Position numbers and translations under genes: made by a program. Positions 55,534-64,000 of a DNA stretch of 64,000 nt are shown piece by piece (the stretch's first letter is position 1; each line of letters starts with the position of its first letter). This DNA is from Tardiphaga sp. 709 (lineage in GTDB: Bacteria; Pseudomonadota; Alphaproteobacteria; Rhizobiales; Xanthobacteraceae), in NCBI RefSeq assembly GCF_032401055.1, contig NZ_CP135529.1:806001-870000 (forward strand). The letters run 5' to 3'. Below the pieces are notes generated by a model. The model had not been told where the DNA came from. It did no database searches and saw nothing but the letters and a program-made list of their open reading frames with translations.

Positions 55534-56275
55534 GGGTCTTCCGGAACGTGGCCTCTCCGGCGGCCGAGACCTCGACCCATTTCTTGTCGGGCGCAGCGCC
55601 GGCGACGTAGTTGTCGTGCCAGTTCCACCATTTGTAGGTCGGAGTCTGCGGGTAGCCTTCGGGCGAATCCTCCCAGACCTCCTGGCGGCCGAGCGGCGTC
55701 GCATCGAGATAGCTCCAGGTGGTCCCCATCGCCTCGTCGCCGCGGCTGTTGATGAAATAGGTGCGGAACACGCGATCGCCGTCGCGGAAGAACACGTTGT
55801 GGCCGTGCCACTCGTCGACGCCGAAGTCGGCGTCGAAACTATCCGTGATGGTGACCCAGGGCATCTCCCAGCCCATCCGCGCCTTCAGGCGCGCGACGTC
55901 TGCCTGCGGTGCCCGTGAGGCGTAGACGAGAGTGGTATCGCGGGCATTCAGATGTGCGAGATGGGCGACCTGATCGGCGCCCAGCGAACAGCCGCAGCAG
56001 GCGTGATCGGGCCAGCCGAACACGCCTGGCTCGAAGAAGGCGCGATAGACGATCAACTGACGACGGCCGTCGAACAGGTCGAGCAAATTGGCTTTGCCAT
56101 CGGGCCCTTCGAACGCATAGGCCTTCTCCACCGCCATCCACGGCATCCTCCGACGCTCAGCCGCCAGCGCATCGCGCGCGCGCATCACAGCCTTCTCCTT
56201 CACGAGCATGTTCGCGCGCGCGGCATCCCACTCTTGCGGTGACACAATCGGTGGTGTTCTCATCGGTGCCGTCAT
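55526..56275 (-). CDS. DUF899 thioredoxin-like protein
   Basis: A 249-residue protein of the DUF899 family, which has a thioredoxin-like fold. KANLLDLFDGRRQLIVYRAFF is the typical first strand, and a Cys cluster follows (DHACCGCSLGAD). SYLDATPLGRQEVWEDSPEGYPQTP and WNWHDNY are the conserved C-terminal features. The function is unknown; redox activity is inferred from the fold and the CCGC motif. GGAG lies seven bases ahead of the ATG at 56275, which is preferred to the ATG at 56302. Confidence 0.85.
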   Translation of the reverse strand: MTAPMRTPPIVSPQEWDAARANMLVKEKAVMRARDALAAERRRMPWMAVEKAYAFEGPDGKANLLDLFDGRRQLIVYRAFFEPGVFGWPDHACCGCSLGADQVAHLAHLNARDTTLVYASRAPQADVARLKARMGWEMPWVTITDSFDADFGVDEWHGHNVFFRDGDRVFRTYFINSRGDEAMGTTWSYLDATPLGRQEVWEDSPEGYPQTPTYKWWNWHDNYVAGAAPDKKWVEVSAAGEATFRKTHE

Positions 56276-56394
56276 GGTCTTCTCCATTTCGTCCATCGTC
56301 ATGCGTTGCCGGCACGACTTGCCGGTTGATCGTCGTGAGGTAGATTAGGACCGGACAATTTGAGGGTGGGAGTGACAAGTGTGGCGGGATTCAG

Positions 56395-57615
56395 ATGGAC
56401 TCCCTGATCACCGCCGCAGGACATGCTCTCGCGGCGGGTGACCCGCTCGGTGCCCTGAAGCGCGTTGCATTGCGCGACGATCCGCCAGCGCTCGCACTGC
56501 GCGGCATCGCAATGGCACAGCTCGGCGATTTCGCACGCGCGAAGGATCTCGTGAAACGGGCCGCGCGCGCCTTCGGTGCGAAGGAACCGGTGGCGCGTGC
56601 GCGGTGCATCGTCGCCGAGGCGGAGATTGCGCTTGTCTCGCGCGATCTGAACTGGCCGAGCAAGGCGCTCGACACCGCGCGGCTCACGCTCGACGCCCAC
56701 GGCGACCATGTGAATGCGGCCTATGGCGGCTATCTCGACGTCAGGCGCCTTCTCCTGATCGGACGTCTCGACGAAGCCGAACGCAAGCTCGGCGCCCTCG
56801 ATCCTGCACCTCTGCCGCCCGCCTTGCGTACGGCGCACGCGCTAGTCGTCGCCGGCATCGCGATGCGCCGCCTGCAGGCGAAAAAGTCACGCGCCGCCAT
56901 TGCCGACGCGCAGCGTGCCGCCAGGCTTGCCCGCATTCCGGCGCTAACGGCCGAAGTGGACACGGCATCCCGACTTCTCGATGCTCCCGCTGCGCGTCTG
57001 ATCGCACGCGGCGGCGAACGCGTGTTGCTGCTCGACGATGTCGAGGCGCTGCAGAATTCGAAAGCCATCGTCATCGATGCGTGCCGGCATGTCATCCGCT
57101 GTCAGAAGACAGAGCTGTCGCTGGCGACCCGGCCCGTCCTGTTCGCCCTCGCCCGCGCACTTGGCGAAGCATGGCCTGCGGATGTTTCCCGCGAAACGCT
57201 GCTGGCGCGCGCATTTCGCGCCAGACATGCCGATGACTCCCATCGCGCGCGGCTCCGCGTCGAGATGGGACGGCTGCGCAAACTGCTTGCGCCGCTGGCC
57301 GAGGTGAACGCGACCAAGCCCGGTTTTGCGCTGGTACTGCGCCGCGCCCGCGACGTCGTCGTGCTGGCGCGGCCGGTCGAGGAAGAACACGCCACAGTGC
57401 TCGCGCTTCTCGCCGATGGAGAAGCCTGGTCGAGTTCGGCATTGGCGCTGGCGCTCGGCACGAGCCAGCGCAGCGTTCAGCGGGCACTCGACGAACTGGC
57501 GGTGGAGAACAAGGTGCAGCCGCTCGGTCGCGGTCGCGCACGCCGCTGGACGTCGCCGTCCCTGCCGGGACTCGCGACGATGTTGTTACTCCCGCCGCCG
57601 CTGCCGGATCACTAG
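56395..57615 (+). CDS. TPR and winged-helix putative regulator
   Basis: A 406-residue protein of unassigned family. The first 200 residues are alanine-rich helical repeats of TPR character (DPLGALKRVALRDDPPALALRGIAMAQLGDFARAKD). The C-terminal third carries helix-turn-helix patterns: SRETLLARAFRARHADDSHRARLRVEMGRLRK, and SSSALALALGTSQRSVQRALDELAVENKVQPLGRGRARRW, the latter typical of a winged helix. It is divergent from DUF899 and may control it. A propeller gene follows on the same strand after 30 bases. Confidence 0.7.
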   Translation: MDSLITAAGHALAAGDPLGALKRVALRDDPPALALRGIAMAQLGDFARAKDLVKRAARAFGAKEPVARARCIVAEAEIALVSRDLNWPSKALDTARLTLDAHGDHVNAAYGGYLDVRRLLLIGRLDEAERKLGALDPAPLPPALRTAHALVVAGIAMRRLQAKKSRAAIADAQRAARLARIPALTAEVDTASRLLDAPAARLIARGGERVLLLDDVEALQNSKAIVIDACRHVIRCQKTELSLATRPVLFALARALGEAWPADVSRETLLARAFRARHADDSHRARLRVEMGRLRKLLAPLAEVNATKPGFALVLRRARDVVVLARPVEEEHATVLALLADGEAWSSSALALALGTSQRSVQRALDELAVENKVQPLGRGRARRWTSPSLPGLATMLLLPPPLPDH

Positions 57616-57645
57616 GGTCATCGTCACATCATCAGGGAGAGTTAC

Positions 57646-58284
57646 ATGACCAACTCAGCAGCCGAAATCATCCGCGAATATGGCCCCTTCGAGGGTGTCG
57701 ACGGCGTGCATGGCGTCACCTATGACGGCACGCAAGTCTGGTTCGCATCCGGAAACAAACTCCACGCACTCGATCCCGCAAGCGGCAAGATGGTACGTGC
57801 CATCGACGTCGCTGCCCACGCCGGCACGGCCTTCGACGGCAAGCATCTGTTTCAGATCGCCGAGGACCGTATCCAGAAGATCGATCCGCAAACCGGCCGC
57901 GTGCTGAACACCATCCCGGCGCCCGGCAATGGTGGCGACTCCGGCATGGCATGGGCGGAGGGCACGCTCTGGGTCGGGCAATATCGCGAGCGCAAGATTC
58001 ATCAGATCGATCCCGATACCGGCAAGATCCTGCGCACCATCGAGAGCAACCGCTTCGTCACCGGCGTGACCTGGGTCGACGGCGAACTCTGGCACGGCAC
58101 CTGGGAAAACGACGAGAGCGACATCAGGCGCATCGATCCGCAAACCGGCGAAGCGCTGGAGAAGCTCGCACTGCCCGCAGGCAGTGGCGTCTCCGGCCTC
58201 GAGTCAGATGGTGCCGATCAGTTCTTCGCCGGCGGCGGAGCCAGCGGCAAGGTACGCGCGATCAGGCGGCCGAAGCGGAAGTGA
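57646..58284 (+). CDS. YncE/Vgb-like beta-propeller protein
   Basis: A 212-residue propeller built from blades such as GVHGVTYDGTQVWFASGNKLHALDP, GTAFDGKHLFQIAEDRIQKIDP, GMAWAEGTLWVGQYRERKIHQIDP and VTWVDGELWHGTW. No signal peptide is seen, so it is probably cytosolic. The repeat type resembles streptogramin lyase (Vgb) and glutamine cyclotransferase propellers, but key catalytic residues cannot be checked by eye. GGGAGA precedes the ATG. It is probably co-transcribed with the upstream TPR/winged-helix gene. Confidence 0.78.
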   Translation: MTNSAAEIIREYGPFEGVDGVHGVTYDGTQVWFASGNKLHALDPASGKMVRAIDVAAHAGTAFDGKHLFQIAEDRIQKIDPQTGRVLNTIPAPGNGGDSGMAWAEGTLWVGQYRERKIHQIDPDTGKILRTIESNRFVTGVTWVDGELWHGTWENDESDIRRIDPQTGEALEKLALPAGSGVSGLESDGADQFFAGGGASGKVRAIRRPKRK

Positions 58285-58305
58285 AAAGCAACGAGTGACG
58301 CCACT

Positions 58306-58905
58306 TCACTTTCTGGTTTGCGGATAGATCGTCTCGCCCTTCTTGAGCATCTCGACGAAGGCCGCAATCCGCTTCTTGCGGCCGGCTTCGGTCTTCATAT
58401 TGTGGACCCGAAATGCCAGCGAGAAGCGGTTCTGGGCGCTGAGTTTGGCCAGCATCGCTTTGGCTTTCGGCTCGGCGTCGATTGCGGCCTGCAGATCGGC
58501 GGGGATCGCCATGTCCTTGCCGCTGCCATAGGCGCGATCCCAGCGGCCATCGGCCTTCGCCGCCTCGACATGGACAAGGCCGTGCTCGGTCATGCGCTCC
58601 TCTGCGACGAGGCGCGCAACATTGTCGACGTTGATCTTGCTCCACACGCTCTTCTTTCCGCGCGGTGAATAGCGTTGGAGAAAGCTCGTCTCGTCCAGCC
58701 CCTTGCGGATGCCGTCGATCCAGCCCCAGCACAGCACGACATCGATCGCCTCCTTCGGCGTGATCGATGGAAGGCCAGATTTCAGTTTGTGAATCCTGAT
58801 CCAGACCTCGTCCGCCTTGTCGTGGTTCCTGCCGAGCCATTTATAGAACGCGTCGGCGCTCTTGAACTCACGCACATTCGCGGGATCGACCTTGACGGGT
58901 GCCAT
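58306..58905 (-). CDS. YdeI/OmpD-associated family protein
   Basis: A 199-residue protein. VREFKSADAFYKWLGRNHDKADEVWIRIHK, then EAIDVVLCWGWIDGIRKGLDETSFLQRYSPR, and the C-terminal KTEAGRKKRIAAFVEMLKKGE are the YdeI/OmdA pattern, sometimes called bacteriocin-protection proteins. The molecular role is unknown. The ATG at 58905 gives the family start; the open frame runs further upstream without matching sequence. It is followed upstream by tenA on the same strand. Confidence 0.85.
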   Translation of the reverse strand: MAPVKVDPANVREFKSADAFYKWLGRNHDKADEVWIRIHKLKSGLPSITPKEAIDVVLCWGWIDGIRKGLDETSFLQRYSPRGKKSVWSKINVDNVARLVAEERMTEHGLVHVEAAKADGRWDRAYGSGKDMAIPADLQAAIDAEPKAKAMLAKLSAQNRFSLAFRVHNMKTEAGRKKRIAAFVEMLKKGETIYPQTRK

Positions 58906-58931
58906 GCTCTGCCCTGCCCCAGCACGCCGCG

Positions 58932-59597
58932 TTAGCGCGCGTCCAGCCCCATCTGCCAGAAATCGGCTTCCAGGCGCGACGCCTGGCCAAATAGTTTTGC
59001 GAGCTCCGTAAAGCGCCGCTCGGTCATCGCACGCGCGGCGAGATCGTCGAGATGGCGGCGCGCTTTCACCGCGATATCCTGATAGGCGTCGCCGGCATAT
59101 TCGCCGATCCATTCGCGATACGGATGATCGCCGAGCGCGTCGACACCATCCGGCGCCAACCTGCGGCCGATCTCGGCATAACCGATGACGCAAGGCGCCA
59201 GCGCCACATGCAGGTCGAGCAGATCGCCGGCGGCGCCGCAATCCAGTACGAAGCGCGTATAGGCCACCGTCGCCTGCAGCTCAGGCGCAGCCTCGATATC
59301 GGCCGGCGACAGTCCCCACCTCCCGCACAGTTTTACGTGAAGCTCCATCTCGCCGAGAATGGCCGCGAGCCCACCCTGCGCCGACTTCATGTCGTCAAGC
59401 GTGCGGCTCTTGTAGGTCGCCAGCGCATAGGCGCGTGCGAACTGGATCAGGAACAAATAGTCCTGCACCAGATAGTTGCGAAATGCCGGCTCCGGCAGCG
59501 TGCCGGCGCCGAGTTGGCGGACGAAACTATGATCGACATAGCTGGACCAGTCATCGGCCGCAGCTGATTTGAGACGATCAAAAATATCCATGCGCAT
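58932..59597 (-). CDS. tenA: TenA family thiaminase II / aminopyrimidine aminohydrolase
   Basis: Salvages the pyrimidine half of thiamine. The 221-residue all-helical protein shows FRNYLVQDYLFLIQFARAYALA, ILGEMELHVKLC and LAPCVIGYAEIG, the last with the catalytic Cys, and the closing EADFWQMGL. ATGs at 59597 and 59591 are both plausible. No TPP riboswitch or other thiamine gene was seen nearby. A 75-residue membrane protein gene lies seven bases upstream on the same strand. Confidence 0.88.
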   Translation of the reverse strand: MRMDIFDRLKSAAADDWSSYVDHSFVRQLGAGTLPEPAFRNYLVQDYLFLIQFARAYALATYKSRTLDDMKSAQGGLAAILGEMELHVKLCGRWGLSPADIEAAPELQATVAYTRFVLDCGAAGDLLDLHVALAPCVIGYAEIGRRLAPDGVDALGDHPYREWIGEYAGDAYQDIAVKARRHLDDLAARAMTERRFTELAKLFGQASRLEADFWQMGLDAR

Positions 59598-59603
59598 TCC
59601 AAT

Positions 59604-59831
59604 TCACGCGTTCATCCGTCCACTGCCCTGCGTTGCTCTACGCCACTTTGCGGCATAGGGCAGCACGAACATATAGAGACCGCTGAACATCAACAGAAAC
59701 AGCGGTGGCAACGGCGAGAAGGTCACCCAGGCTGGCGGCTCGCCAAATCCGCGGACAGCGAAATTGGCGATGACCGTCACAGTAAAAGCCAGCGACAGCC
59801 AGCGGTGTGCGTATCTGATCCATAGGTTCAT
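59604..59831 (-). CDS. Small hypothetical membrane protein
   Basis: A 75-residue protein with two membrane helices (WLSLAFTVTVIANFAVRGF; PPLFLLMFSGLYMFVLPY) and a basic C-terminus. No function is assigned. It is seven bases upstream of tenA and so probably shares its transcript. Confidence 0.6.
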   Translation of the reverse strand: MNLWIRYAHRWLSLAFTVTVIANFAVRGFGEPPAWVTFSPLPPLFLLMFSGLYMFVLPYAAKWRRATQGSGRMNA

Positions 59832-59887
59832 GTTGAGTAACCCTCAGTGCAATGCGGAAGTGGCGTGAGATTCTGTGTCGGCCGAAT

Positions 59888-60297
59888 TCAGTCCAGTCGC
59901 GCCAGAAGCTGCTCCATCGACGTCAGGAATCGCGGCCATCCGAACTTGGCGCCCTGATAGGCCTGCTCCTGATCCGGTCGGAAGCCGATCTGCTCCATCC
60001 GCAGCAGTGTTCCGTTGCTCGAAGGTGTAAGGGTCCAGGTCACGACACTCTCGAGACCAGGGCCTCCCACGTGTAGGCGAGCTTTTGGTTCGGCTCGACT
60101 TCCGTGACCCGGCAAGCGACCTCGCCCCAGTTCGCGCTCAGATCAAAGCGATGGCCGATGACAGGCTTGAAATCGTTTTTCATCAGCCATTCCGCGATCA
60201 GATGCGGCTGGGTCAGCGCGCGCCAGAGCTTTTCCGGCGCATGGCCGAACTCCCGCTCGACGACGACAGAACGTGTTTCGGCTGCAGTACTGGTCAA
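59888..60297 (-). pseudogene. SRPBCC (AHSA1-type) protein, frameshifted
   Basis: A protein of the activator-of-Hsp90-ATPase-like START fold. The first part reads VVVEREFGHAPEKLWRALTQPHLIAEWLMKNDF and KLAYTWEA; the second, in another frame, reads GLESVVTWTLTPSSNGTLLRMEQIGFRPDQEQAY. One base appears to be missing at about 60058. Corrected length is 136 residues. The TTG start overlaps the ArsR stop (TTGA), the classic ArsR-AHSA1 two-gene unit. A sequencing error is a real possibility because both halves are intact. Confidence 0.82.
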
Positions 60298-60617
60298 TTG
60301 TCCATCCTCTTCAGCAGTTGTTCGAGATCGTCGAACCGGCTCTCCCAGAACCCGGCCATCTGGCTGGTCCAGTCGAGCAGCGGCGCCAGGGCCGCCGGTT
60401 GCGAGCGATAATGTGTCTGACGGCCGCTCTGGCGATCGAGCACCAGCCCCGCCTGCTTCAGCACGCCGAGATGTTTGGAGACCGCCGGCTGCGAGACGCC
60501 GGCTTGCGCGGTCAGCGCCGCGACGGTCTGCTCCCCGTCACGGCAGAGCCGCTCGAAGATCGCGCGCCGGGTGGGATCGGCAAGCGTCTTGAAGAGCACA
60601 TCGAAGGTGGTCGGCAT
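60294..60617 (-). CDS. ArsR-family transcription regulator
   Basis: A 107-residue winged-helix repressor. LFKTLADPTRRAIFERLCRDGEQTVAALTAQAGVSQPAVSKHLGVLKQAGLV covers the DNA-binding helix-turn-helix. There are no metal-binding Cys pairs (ELCVCDL is absent), so it is of the non-metal type usually paired with an AHSA1/SRPBCC gene, which overlaps its stop here. It probably autoregulates that unit. Confidence 0.9.
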   Translation of the reverse strand: MPTTFDVLFKTLADPTRRAIFERLCRDGEQTVAALTAQAGVSQPAVSKHLGVLKQAGLVLDRQSGRQTHYRSQPAALAPLLDWTSQMAGFWESRFDDLEQLLKRMDN

Positions 60618-60745
60618 CGCAATCCATAACCCGTCAGTTATCGATTAGATCAATAACCAATGAGTTATGGGTTGGTCAAGCGTGAAATGGATGGGAGGGA
60701 GTTTCGGGATCGCGGAAAGCGCGGGCGTCGTCCGAGGCGGCCGAT

Positions 60746-61090
60746 CTACTTGCCGTCGTCGAGGCTCACCAGTACCGCCGCATTGGCAATCAGGATGCCG
60801 TCGCCGCCGCTCTCGGCGGGAATGTCGAGACCGCCTTTGACTGCCGTCACGGTTACGGTGCCGTAAGGCAATTCCTTCGCGACCGCCGCCGTGTCGACGT
60901 CGTCCGGATTCGGCACCGCGACGGTCACATCGACAAACATGTCATGCGGCGTCTTGCCGACCATCCGGAAGAAGCCAACGCTGGAATGGCGGATCGCGTC
61001 CGACACCGCGCGTTTCGCAGCCTTGGTGGCGTCGCGGCCGTGGACGTCGACGCCCATGCCCATCTCGGTGATACAGCGCACACGTGCCAT
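60746..61090 (-). CDS. Lin0512 family protein
   Basis: A 114-residue protein that matches the Lin0512 family by its RCITEMGMGVDVHGRDATKAAKRAVSDAIRHSS opening and VDVTVAVPNPDDVD middle. The family is of unknown function, with a small ring-forming fold. GAGG precedes the ATG. It stands alone between the ArsR unit and the ABC binding-protein gene. Confidence 0.82.
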   Translation of the reverse strand: MARVRCITEMGMGVDVHGRDATKAAKRAVSDAIRHSSVGFFRMVGKTPHDMFVDVTVAVPNPDDVDTAAVAKELPYGTVTVTAVKGGLDIPAESGGDGILIANAAVLVSLDDGK

Positions 61091-61184
61091 TCGTTGTCCT
61101 CTTCGCTCTTGCAGAATTGTGCAGATGCCGACTTAAGCAATCCCGCGCGGCGGGCGCCAGTCCGTTGCCGTCATGCCCGCGCGA

Positions 61185-62342
61185 TCAGCGACCGGCCATG
61201 GTGCAACCGGGCTGCGGTGCGATCTCGCCCAGTCCGCGGACGGAGACGAGCTCCTGCCCCTGCGTCTTGGCGATGAACATGCTCATGGTCGCATAGTGGT
61301 TCGCATCGATGGTGACGGGTCCTGTCGGCGACGGAATGGTAAGCCCACCGAGCGCGTCGACGAGGGCTTCCCTGTCGACCTTCCCTGCTTTCTCGATTGC
61401 AGCCTTGAGCGCGATCAGCGTGTTGTAGTGGGTCATGACATAGTTCGACACCAGCACGTCATTGCCGGCTGCGGCCCGCACTCGGGCGACAAATGCCTTC
61501 ATCTCCGGCGCATCGCTGGTCGCCAGCGACGGCACCACCGTGATCATGTTCTGGCCTTTGCCCTTGAAGATGCCTACGTCGATCTCCGACAATCCCAGAA
61601 ACGCAACCGTCGTCTCCTTGAAGAGGCCCTGATCATCGGCCTGCCGGATGAAATCCATGCCGTCGCCCTTCAGCGCGAACAGCAGCACCTTCGGCTTTGC
61701 CGCCGCCACCTGCTTGATCAGCGGCGTGAAGTCCGTCTCGGTCCCCAGCGTATATTGCGTGCCGACGATTTTGCCGCCGAGCTTCTCGATCAGCGGCCTG
61801 GCGAGTTCGAACATCTGGTGCGGCCAGACGCGATCGGCGCCGAGCAGGAAATAGGTATTGCCGACGGCCTCGTTCATATAGGGCAGCAACTGGCCGAGGT
61901 CCTGGTTCGGCACGGTGCTGAACGAGAAGATGTAGCGGCTGCATGTGCCGCCTTCGAAATTGGTGGCGTAGAGCAGCGGCGTCTTCGTGCTCTCGGCGAT
62001 CGGCCTGATCGCATTGAAGTTGGCCGAGGTGACAGGGCCGACAACCGCCACGACGCTGCTGTCGATCACCGACCGCATCGCGCTCTCGGCAGAGGCCGGC
62101 CGGGTCTTGTCATCGACATAGATGACCTCGAGCGGCCTGCCGAGAATCCCACCGCTGGCGTTGATCTCCTTCACCGCCAGATCGAGCCCGAGTTTTGCCT
62201 GCTGGCCATAAAGTTCGACACCGCCGGAAAACGGCAGGACCGCGCCGACACGGATGGGATCGGCAGCATTCGCCGCGGAGCCAAGCGCCAAAGGCCCCAG
62301 TAGAAATGCGAGCGTCATGACTCGTGCGACAAGGAATTTCAT
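61185..62342 (-). CDS. ABC transporter periplasmic binding protein (Peripla_BP_6)
   Basis: A 385-residue type I periplasmic binding protein. Signal peptide FLVARVMTLAFLLGPLALGSAANAA is followed by DPIRVGAVLPFSGGVELYGQQAKLG, VIYVDDKTRPASAESAMR and VVGPVTSANFNAIRPIAEST. It differs from the two liv-type proteins at 41-44 kb and resembles amide/urea or branched-chain amino acid receptors. No permease or ATPase genes are adjacent. AGAGGGAAG lies before the ATG at 62342. Confidence 0.88.
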   Translation of the reverse strand: MKFLVARVMTLAFLLGPLALGSAANAADPIRVGAVLPFSGGVELYGQQAKLGLDLAVKEINASGGILGRPLEVIYVDDKTRPASAESAMRSVIDSSVVAVVGPVTSANFNAIRPIAESTKTPLLYATNFEGGTCSRYIFSFSTVPNQDLGQLLPYMNEAVGNTYFLLGADRVWPHQMFELARPLIEKLGGKIVGTQYTLGTETDFTPLIKQVAAAKPKVLLFALKGDGMDFIRQADDQGLFKETTVAFLGLSEIDVGIFKGKGQNMITVVPSLATSDAPEMKAFVARVRAAAGNDVLVSNYVMTHYNTLIALKAAIEKAGKVDREALVDALGGLTIPSPTGPVTIDANHYATMSMFIAKTQGQELVSVRGLGEIAPQPGCTMAGR

Positions 62343-62448
62343 GCGCGCTTCCCTCTGCCATGGGCTGCGCTCTCGGCGCACCTGGACTCGCGTCATGATT
62401 GCCCCGGAAAGATCGCAGCGCGCAAGAGCCGGTCAAGACTCTGCCTGC

Positions 62449-63105
62449 TCAGGGCAACGCGGTCGACCTGGGCACGGGTACAGCAGGCGCGGGAGCGTCA
62501 GTGACTGGCGCGACAGGCAGCGGGGTTTCAGATACGTCCGTTACGGGCGCGGCAGCCACGGGCGCGACACTATCAGGGACGATCGACACAGGTGCTCCAG
62601 CAACGGGAGCCGGCGTGATTGTCACTGGCGCGCCTGCTGCAGGAGCGTCCCGAGCCACAGGGACAGGAGCAGCTACCGGAGGGACTGCGGCATCGATCAT
62701 CGGCTTGCAGATCATCACGGCCGCAGCCGCAGAGGTCAATGCCGCCAGACTCTGGAGCTCCGGCGCTTGTCGGGGGTCCCCTGCCACTGCGGCCGCTTCG
62801 TCGCGAAGCCTGGCATTGCAGTCGCAGTTAGGAATGCCGCTCGCCGGCGTGCAGGCGTCATGGTTCATGCAGGCGAGATCGAGGGCATCGATGGGCGGTT
62901 TGCCCGGCCGGTTGCCGGCACCGCAGTAATTGCCATGAATCAGCGTCGCGCCGTCGGTGGCGACAGCCGGATTGCTGCGGCCAGTCCGAGCACCAGAAGC
63001 ACGCTCCTGCGCATGCAGCGGCACCGTTGCAACGATAGTGCATGACAACAATAACGCCGCACACCAGCAGCGCAGCCACGAAGCGAGGGACGAGGGCTTG
63101 ATCAT
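62449..63105 (-). CDS. Secreted phospholipase A2-like protein with Pro/Ala/Val-rich tail
   Basis: A 218-residue exported protein. After a signal peptide (WLRCWCAALLLSCTIVATVPLHAQ) comes a cysteine-rich core, NYCGAGNRPG then ALDLACMNHDACT, in which the C-x3-HD-x-C pattern is the catalytic His-Asp motif of phospholipase A2, then NCDCNARL. The rest, about 75 residues, is low complexity (repeats like PVAGAPVSIVP, AAPVTDV). It may be an active lipase or a PLA2-fold binding protein; the usual Ca-binding loop YCGxG appears present. The ATG at 63105 is chosen for the signal peptide, although no good ribosome site is seen. Confidence 0.65.
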   Translation of the reverse strand: MIKPSSLASWLRCWCAALLLSCTIVATVPLHAQERASGARTGRSNPAVATDGATLIHGNYCGAGNRPGKPPIDALDLACMNHDACTPASGIPNCDCNARLRDEAAAVAGDPRQAPELQSLAALTSAAAAVMICKPMIDAAVPPVAAPVPVARDAPAAGAPVTITPAPVAGAPVSIVPDSVAPVAAAPVTDVSETPLPVAPVTDAPAPAVPVPRSTALP

Positions 63106-63213
63106 TCTGGAGGGGTCCGCCTGGCGCCGACGGAAGATGTCGGCCGCCAAGCATACGCGCGGCGTGGCCTTAGGTTCCCGTTCGGGTTCCCCGGGTTCCG
63201 CAGATCTTGGCTC

Positions 63214-64000
63214 TCAGCCCGCCATCAGTTCCTTCGCCAGCGCCATATAGGCCGGCAGCGTCACCGGATCGTTGGCGGCATTGCCGGCGACCGGATGCGA
63301 CGCATAGCGCGCGATCACCATCTCGGCCTTCGGATCGATATAGAGCCCCTGCCCGTAGACGCCGCGCGCCATATAGGCGCCGTGTTCATTGTGGGTCACC
63401 CACCACTGGTTGCGATACGACGCGCCCGGCAGCGTGGTGTAGCCCGCCGGCTTGAATTTTGCGGGATCGGCGCCGCGCTCGATATCCTCGACCACTGCGC
63501 TAGGCACGATCTGGCGGCCGTTGAAGCGGCCGTGATTGCGCATCACCTCGCCGAAGCGCGCGAAATCGCGCAGCGTCGTCGACAACCCACCGCCGCCGCT
63601 CTCGGTGCCGATGCGGTCGACGTGATAATGCGCGTCCTCCTCCGCCCCCATCGGCGCCCAGATGCGTTCCGACAGAAGATCGGACAGCGTCATGCCGCTG
63701 GCGCGGCGGATGATCCAGGCGAGCGTGTCGGTGTTGACGGTCTTGTAGGCGAAGGCTTTGCCGTGTTCGCCCTGCTTCTGCTGCGTGCAGAGAAAGGCGA
63801 AGATGTCGCTCGCGCCTTCATAGTCCGGCGGGATCGGCGCCATGCCATTGGCGCGCCGCAGCCCCCACACATCGGAATTCTTGTCGGTATAAACCTCGGT
63901 GTAGAGAAGCCCCGTGGTCATATCCATGACCTCACGCACATCAGCATCGCCAAAGGCCGTGCCCTTCAGCTCCGGCACATAGTCGGTCACCGGCGCCTGC
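63214..64000 (-). CDS. Beta-lactamase-fold serine hydrolase, C-terminal part (start outside window)
   Basis: A penicillin-binding-protein/class C beta-lactamase-type hydrolase cut by the window edge. The YxN motif appears as FAYKTVNTDTLAWIIRRASG, the omega region as ERIWAPMGAEEDAHYHVDRIG, and the third motif region around GVYGQGLYIDPKAEMVIARYAS. The SxxK catalytic motif must lie beyond position 64000. Relatives include esterases and 6-aminohexanoate-oligomer hydrolases; antibiotic resistance should not be assumed. The frame is open at the edge. Confidence 0.82.
   Translation of the reverse strand, partial: QAPVTDYVPELKGTAFGDADVREVMDMTTGLLYTEVYTDKNSDVWGLRRANGMAPIPPDYEGASDIFAFLCTQQKQGEHGKAFAYKTVNTDTLAWIIRRASGMTLSDLLSERIWAPMGAEEDAHYHVDRIGTESGGGGLSTTLRDFARFGEVMRNHGRFNGRQIVPSAVVEDIERGADPAKFKPAGYTTLPGASYRNQWWVTHNEHGAYMARGVYGQGLYIDPKAEMVIARYASHPVAGNAANDPVTLPAYMALAKELMAG

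Noticed and set aside
58932-59900. Possible TPP riboswitch upstream of tenA
   Set aside because: No THI-box sequence (CUGAGA) was found in the short upstream region, which is mostly coding.
63214-64000. Beta-lactamase resistance gene
   Set aside because: The fold is shared with esterases and other hydrolases, the SxxK motif is outside the window, and nothing specific for lactam breakdown is visible.

Overview
The window reads as chromosomal DNA of a GC-rich alphaproteobacterium of the Bradyrhizobium/Rhodopseudomonas/Tardiphaga group (Nitrobacteraceae). This rests on protein flavour and gene content (several extracytoplasmic-solute ABC binding proteins, a Bug protein, MddA- and NnrU-type membrane proteins, PAS_5 and DUF1127-like proteins) and on short intergenic hairpin repeats with a GCGAAGC..GCTTCGC core. 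It is an inference from memory, not a database match. No rRNA, tRNA, insertion sequence or CRISPR array was seen.

Layout. 1-9.6 kb: the end of an EAL phosphodiesterase, map with an overlapping ParD-like gene, small secreted proteins, then radA, cvpA, purF, an SDR and a secreted NHL propeller. 9.8-20.3 kb: a methyltransferase, then a haem-acquisition (Has-type) locus: ECF sigma factor, FecR anti-sigma, TonB-dependent receptor with a signalling domain, two tandem HasA-like hemophores each carrying an RTX-like tail, and the type I secretion ABC protein and membrane-fusion protein. Together these would sense, export and recover a haem carrier. A possible Irr-type box and an inverted repeat lie upstream of the sigma gene. 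20.3-32 kb: AraC regulator, MddA, der with a yfgM-like gene and a lipoprotein, panB, nnrU, an orphan Bug protein, a VOC protein and a diguanylate cyclase.

32.5-35.3 kb: an SRPBCC gene, a decayed second copy of it, and an AT-rich GHKL-ATPase gene whose product ends in a HEPN-like RNxxxH motif. This is the best candidate for an undescribed (possibly defence) function. 35.4-45.4 kb: prfC, a guanidine-II riboswitch driving a sugE/gdx guanidine exporter, a Pit/DUF47 phosphate-uptake pair, and a complete branched-chain-type ABC transporter with two binding proteins. 45.8-64 kb: a PAS_5 protein, an ArsC-like reductase, an OhrR-like MarR regulator with a four-site operator array, DsbB with its small partner, ABC-F, cytochrome P460, a Tat-exported hydrolase beside a CadC-type regulator, a peptide deformylase paralogue lacking two metal ligands, DUF899, TenA, an ArsR/AHSA1 pair, an ABC binding protein, a phospholipase A2-like secreted protein and a beta-lactamase-fold protein cut by the window edge.

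Five genes (hasR, hasA1, the AraC regulator, one liv binding protein, the AHSA1 protein) are each broken by a single-base frameshift while both halves stay well conserved. Sequencing or assembly error must be excluded before calling these pseudogenes.
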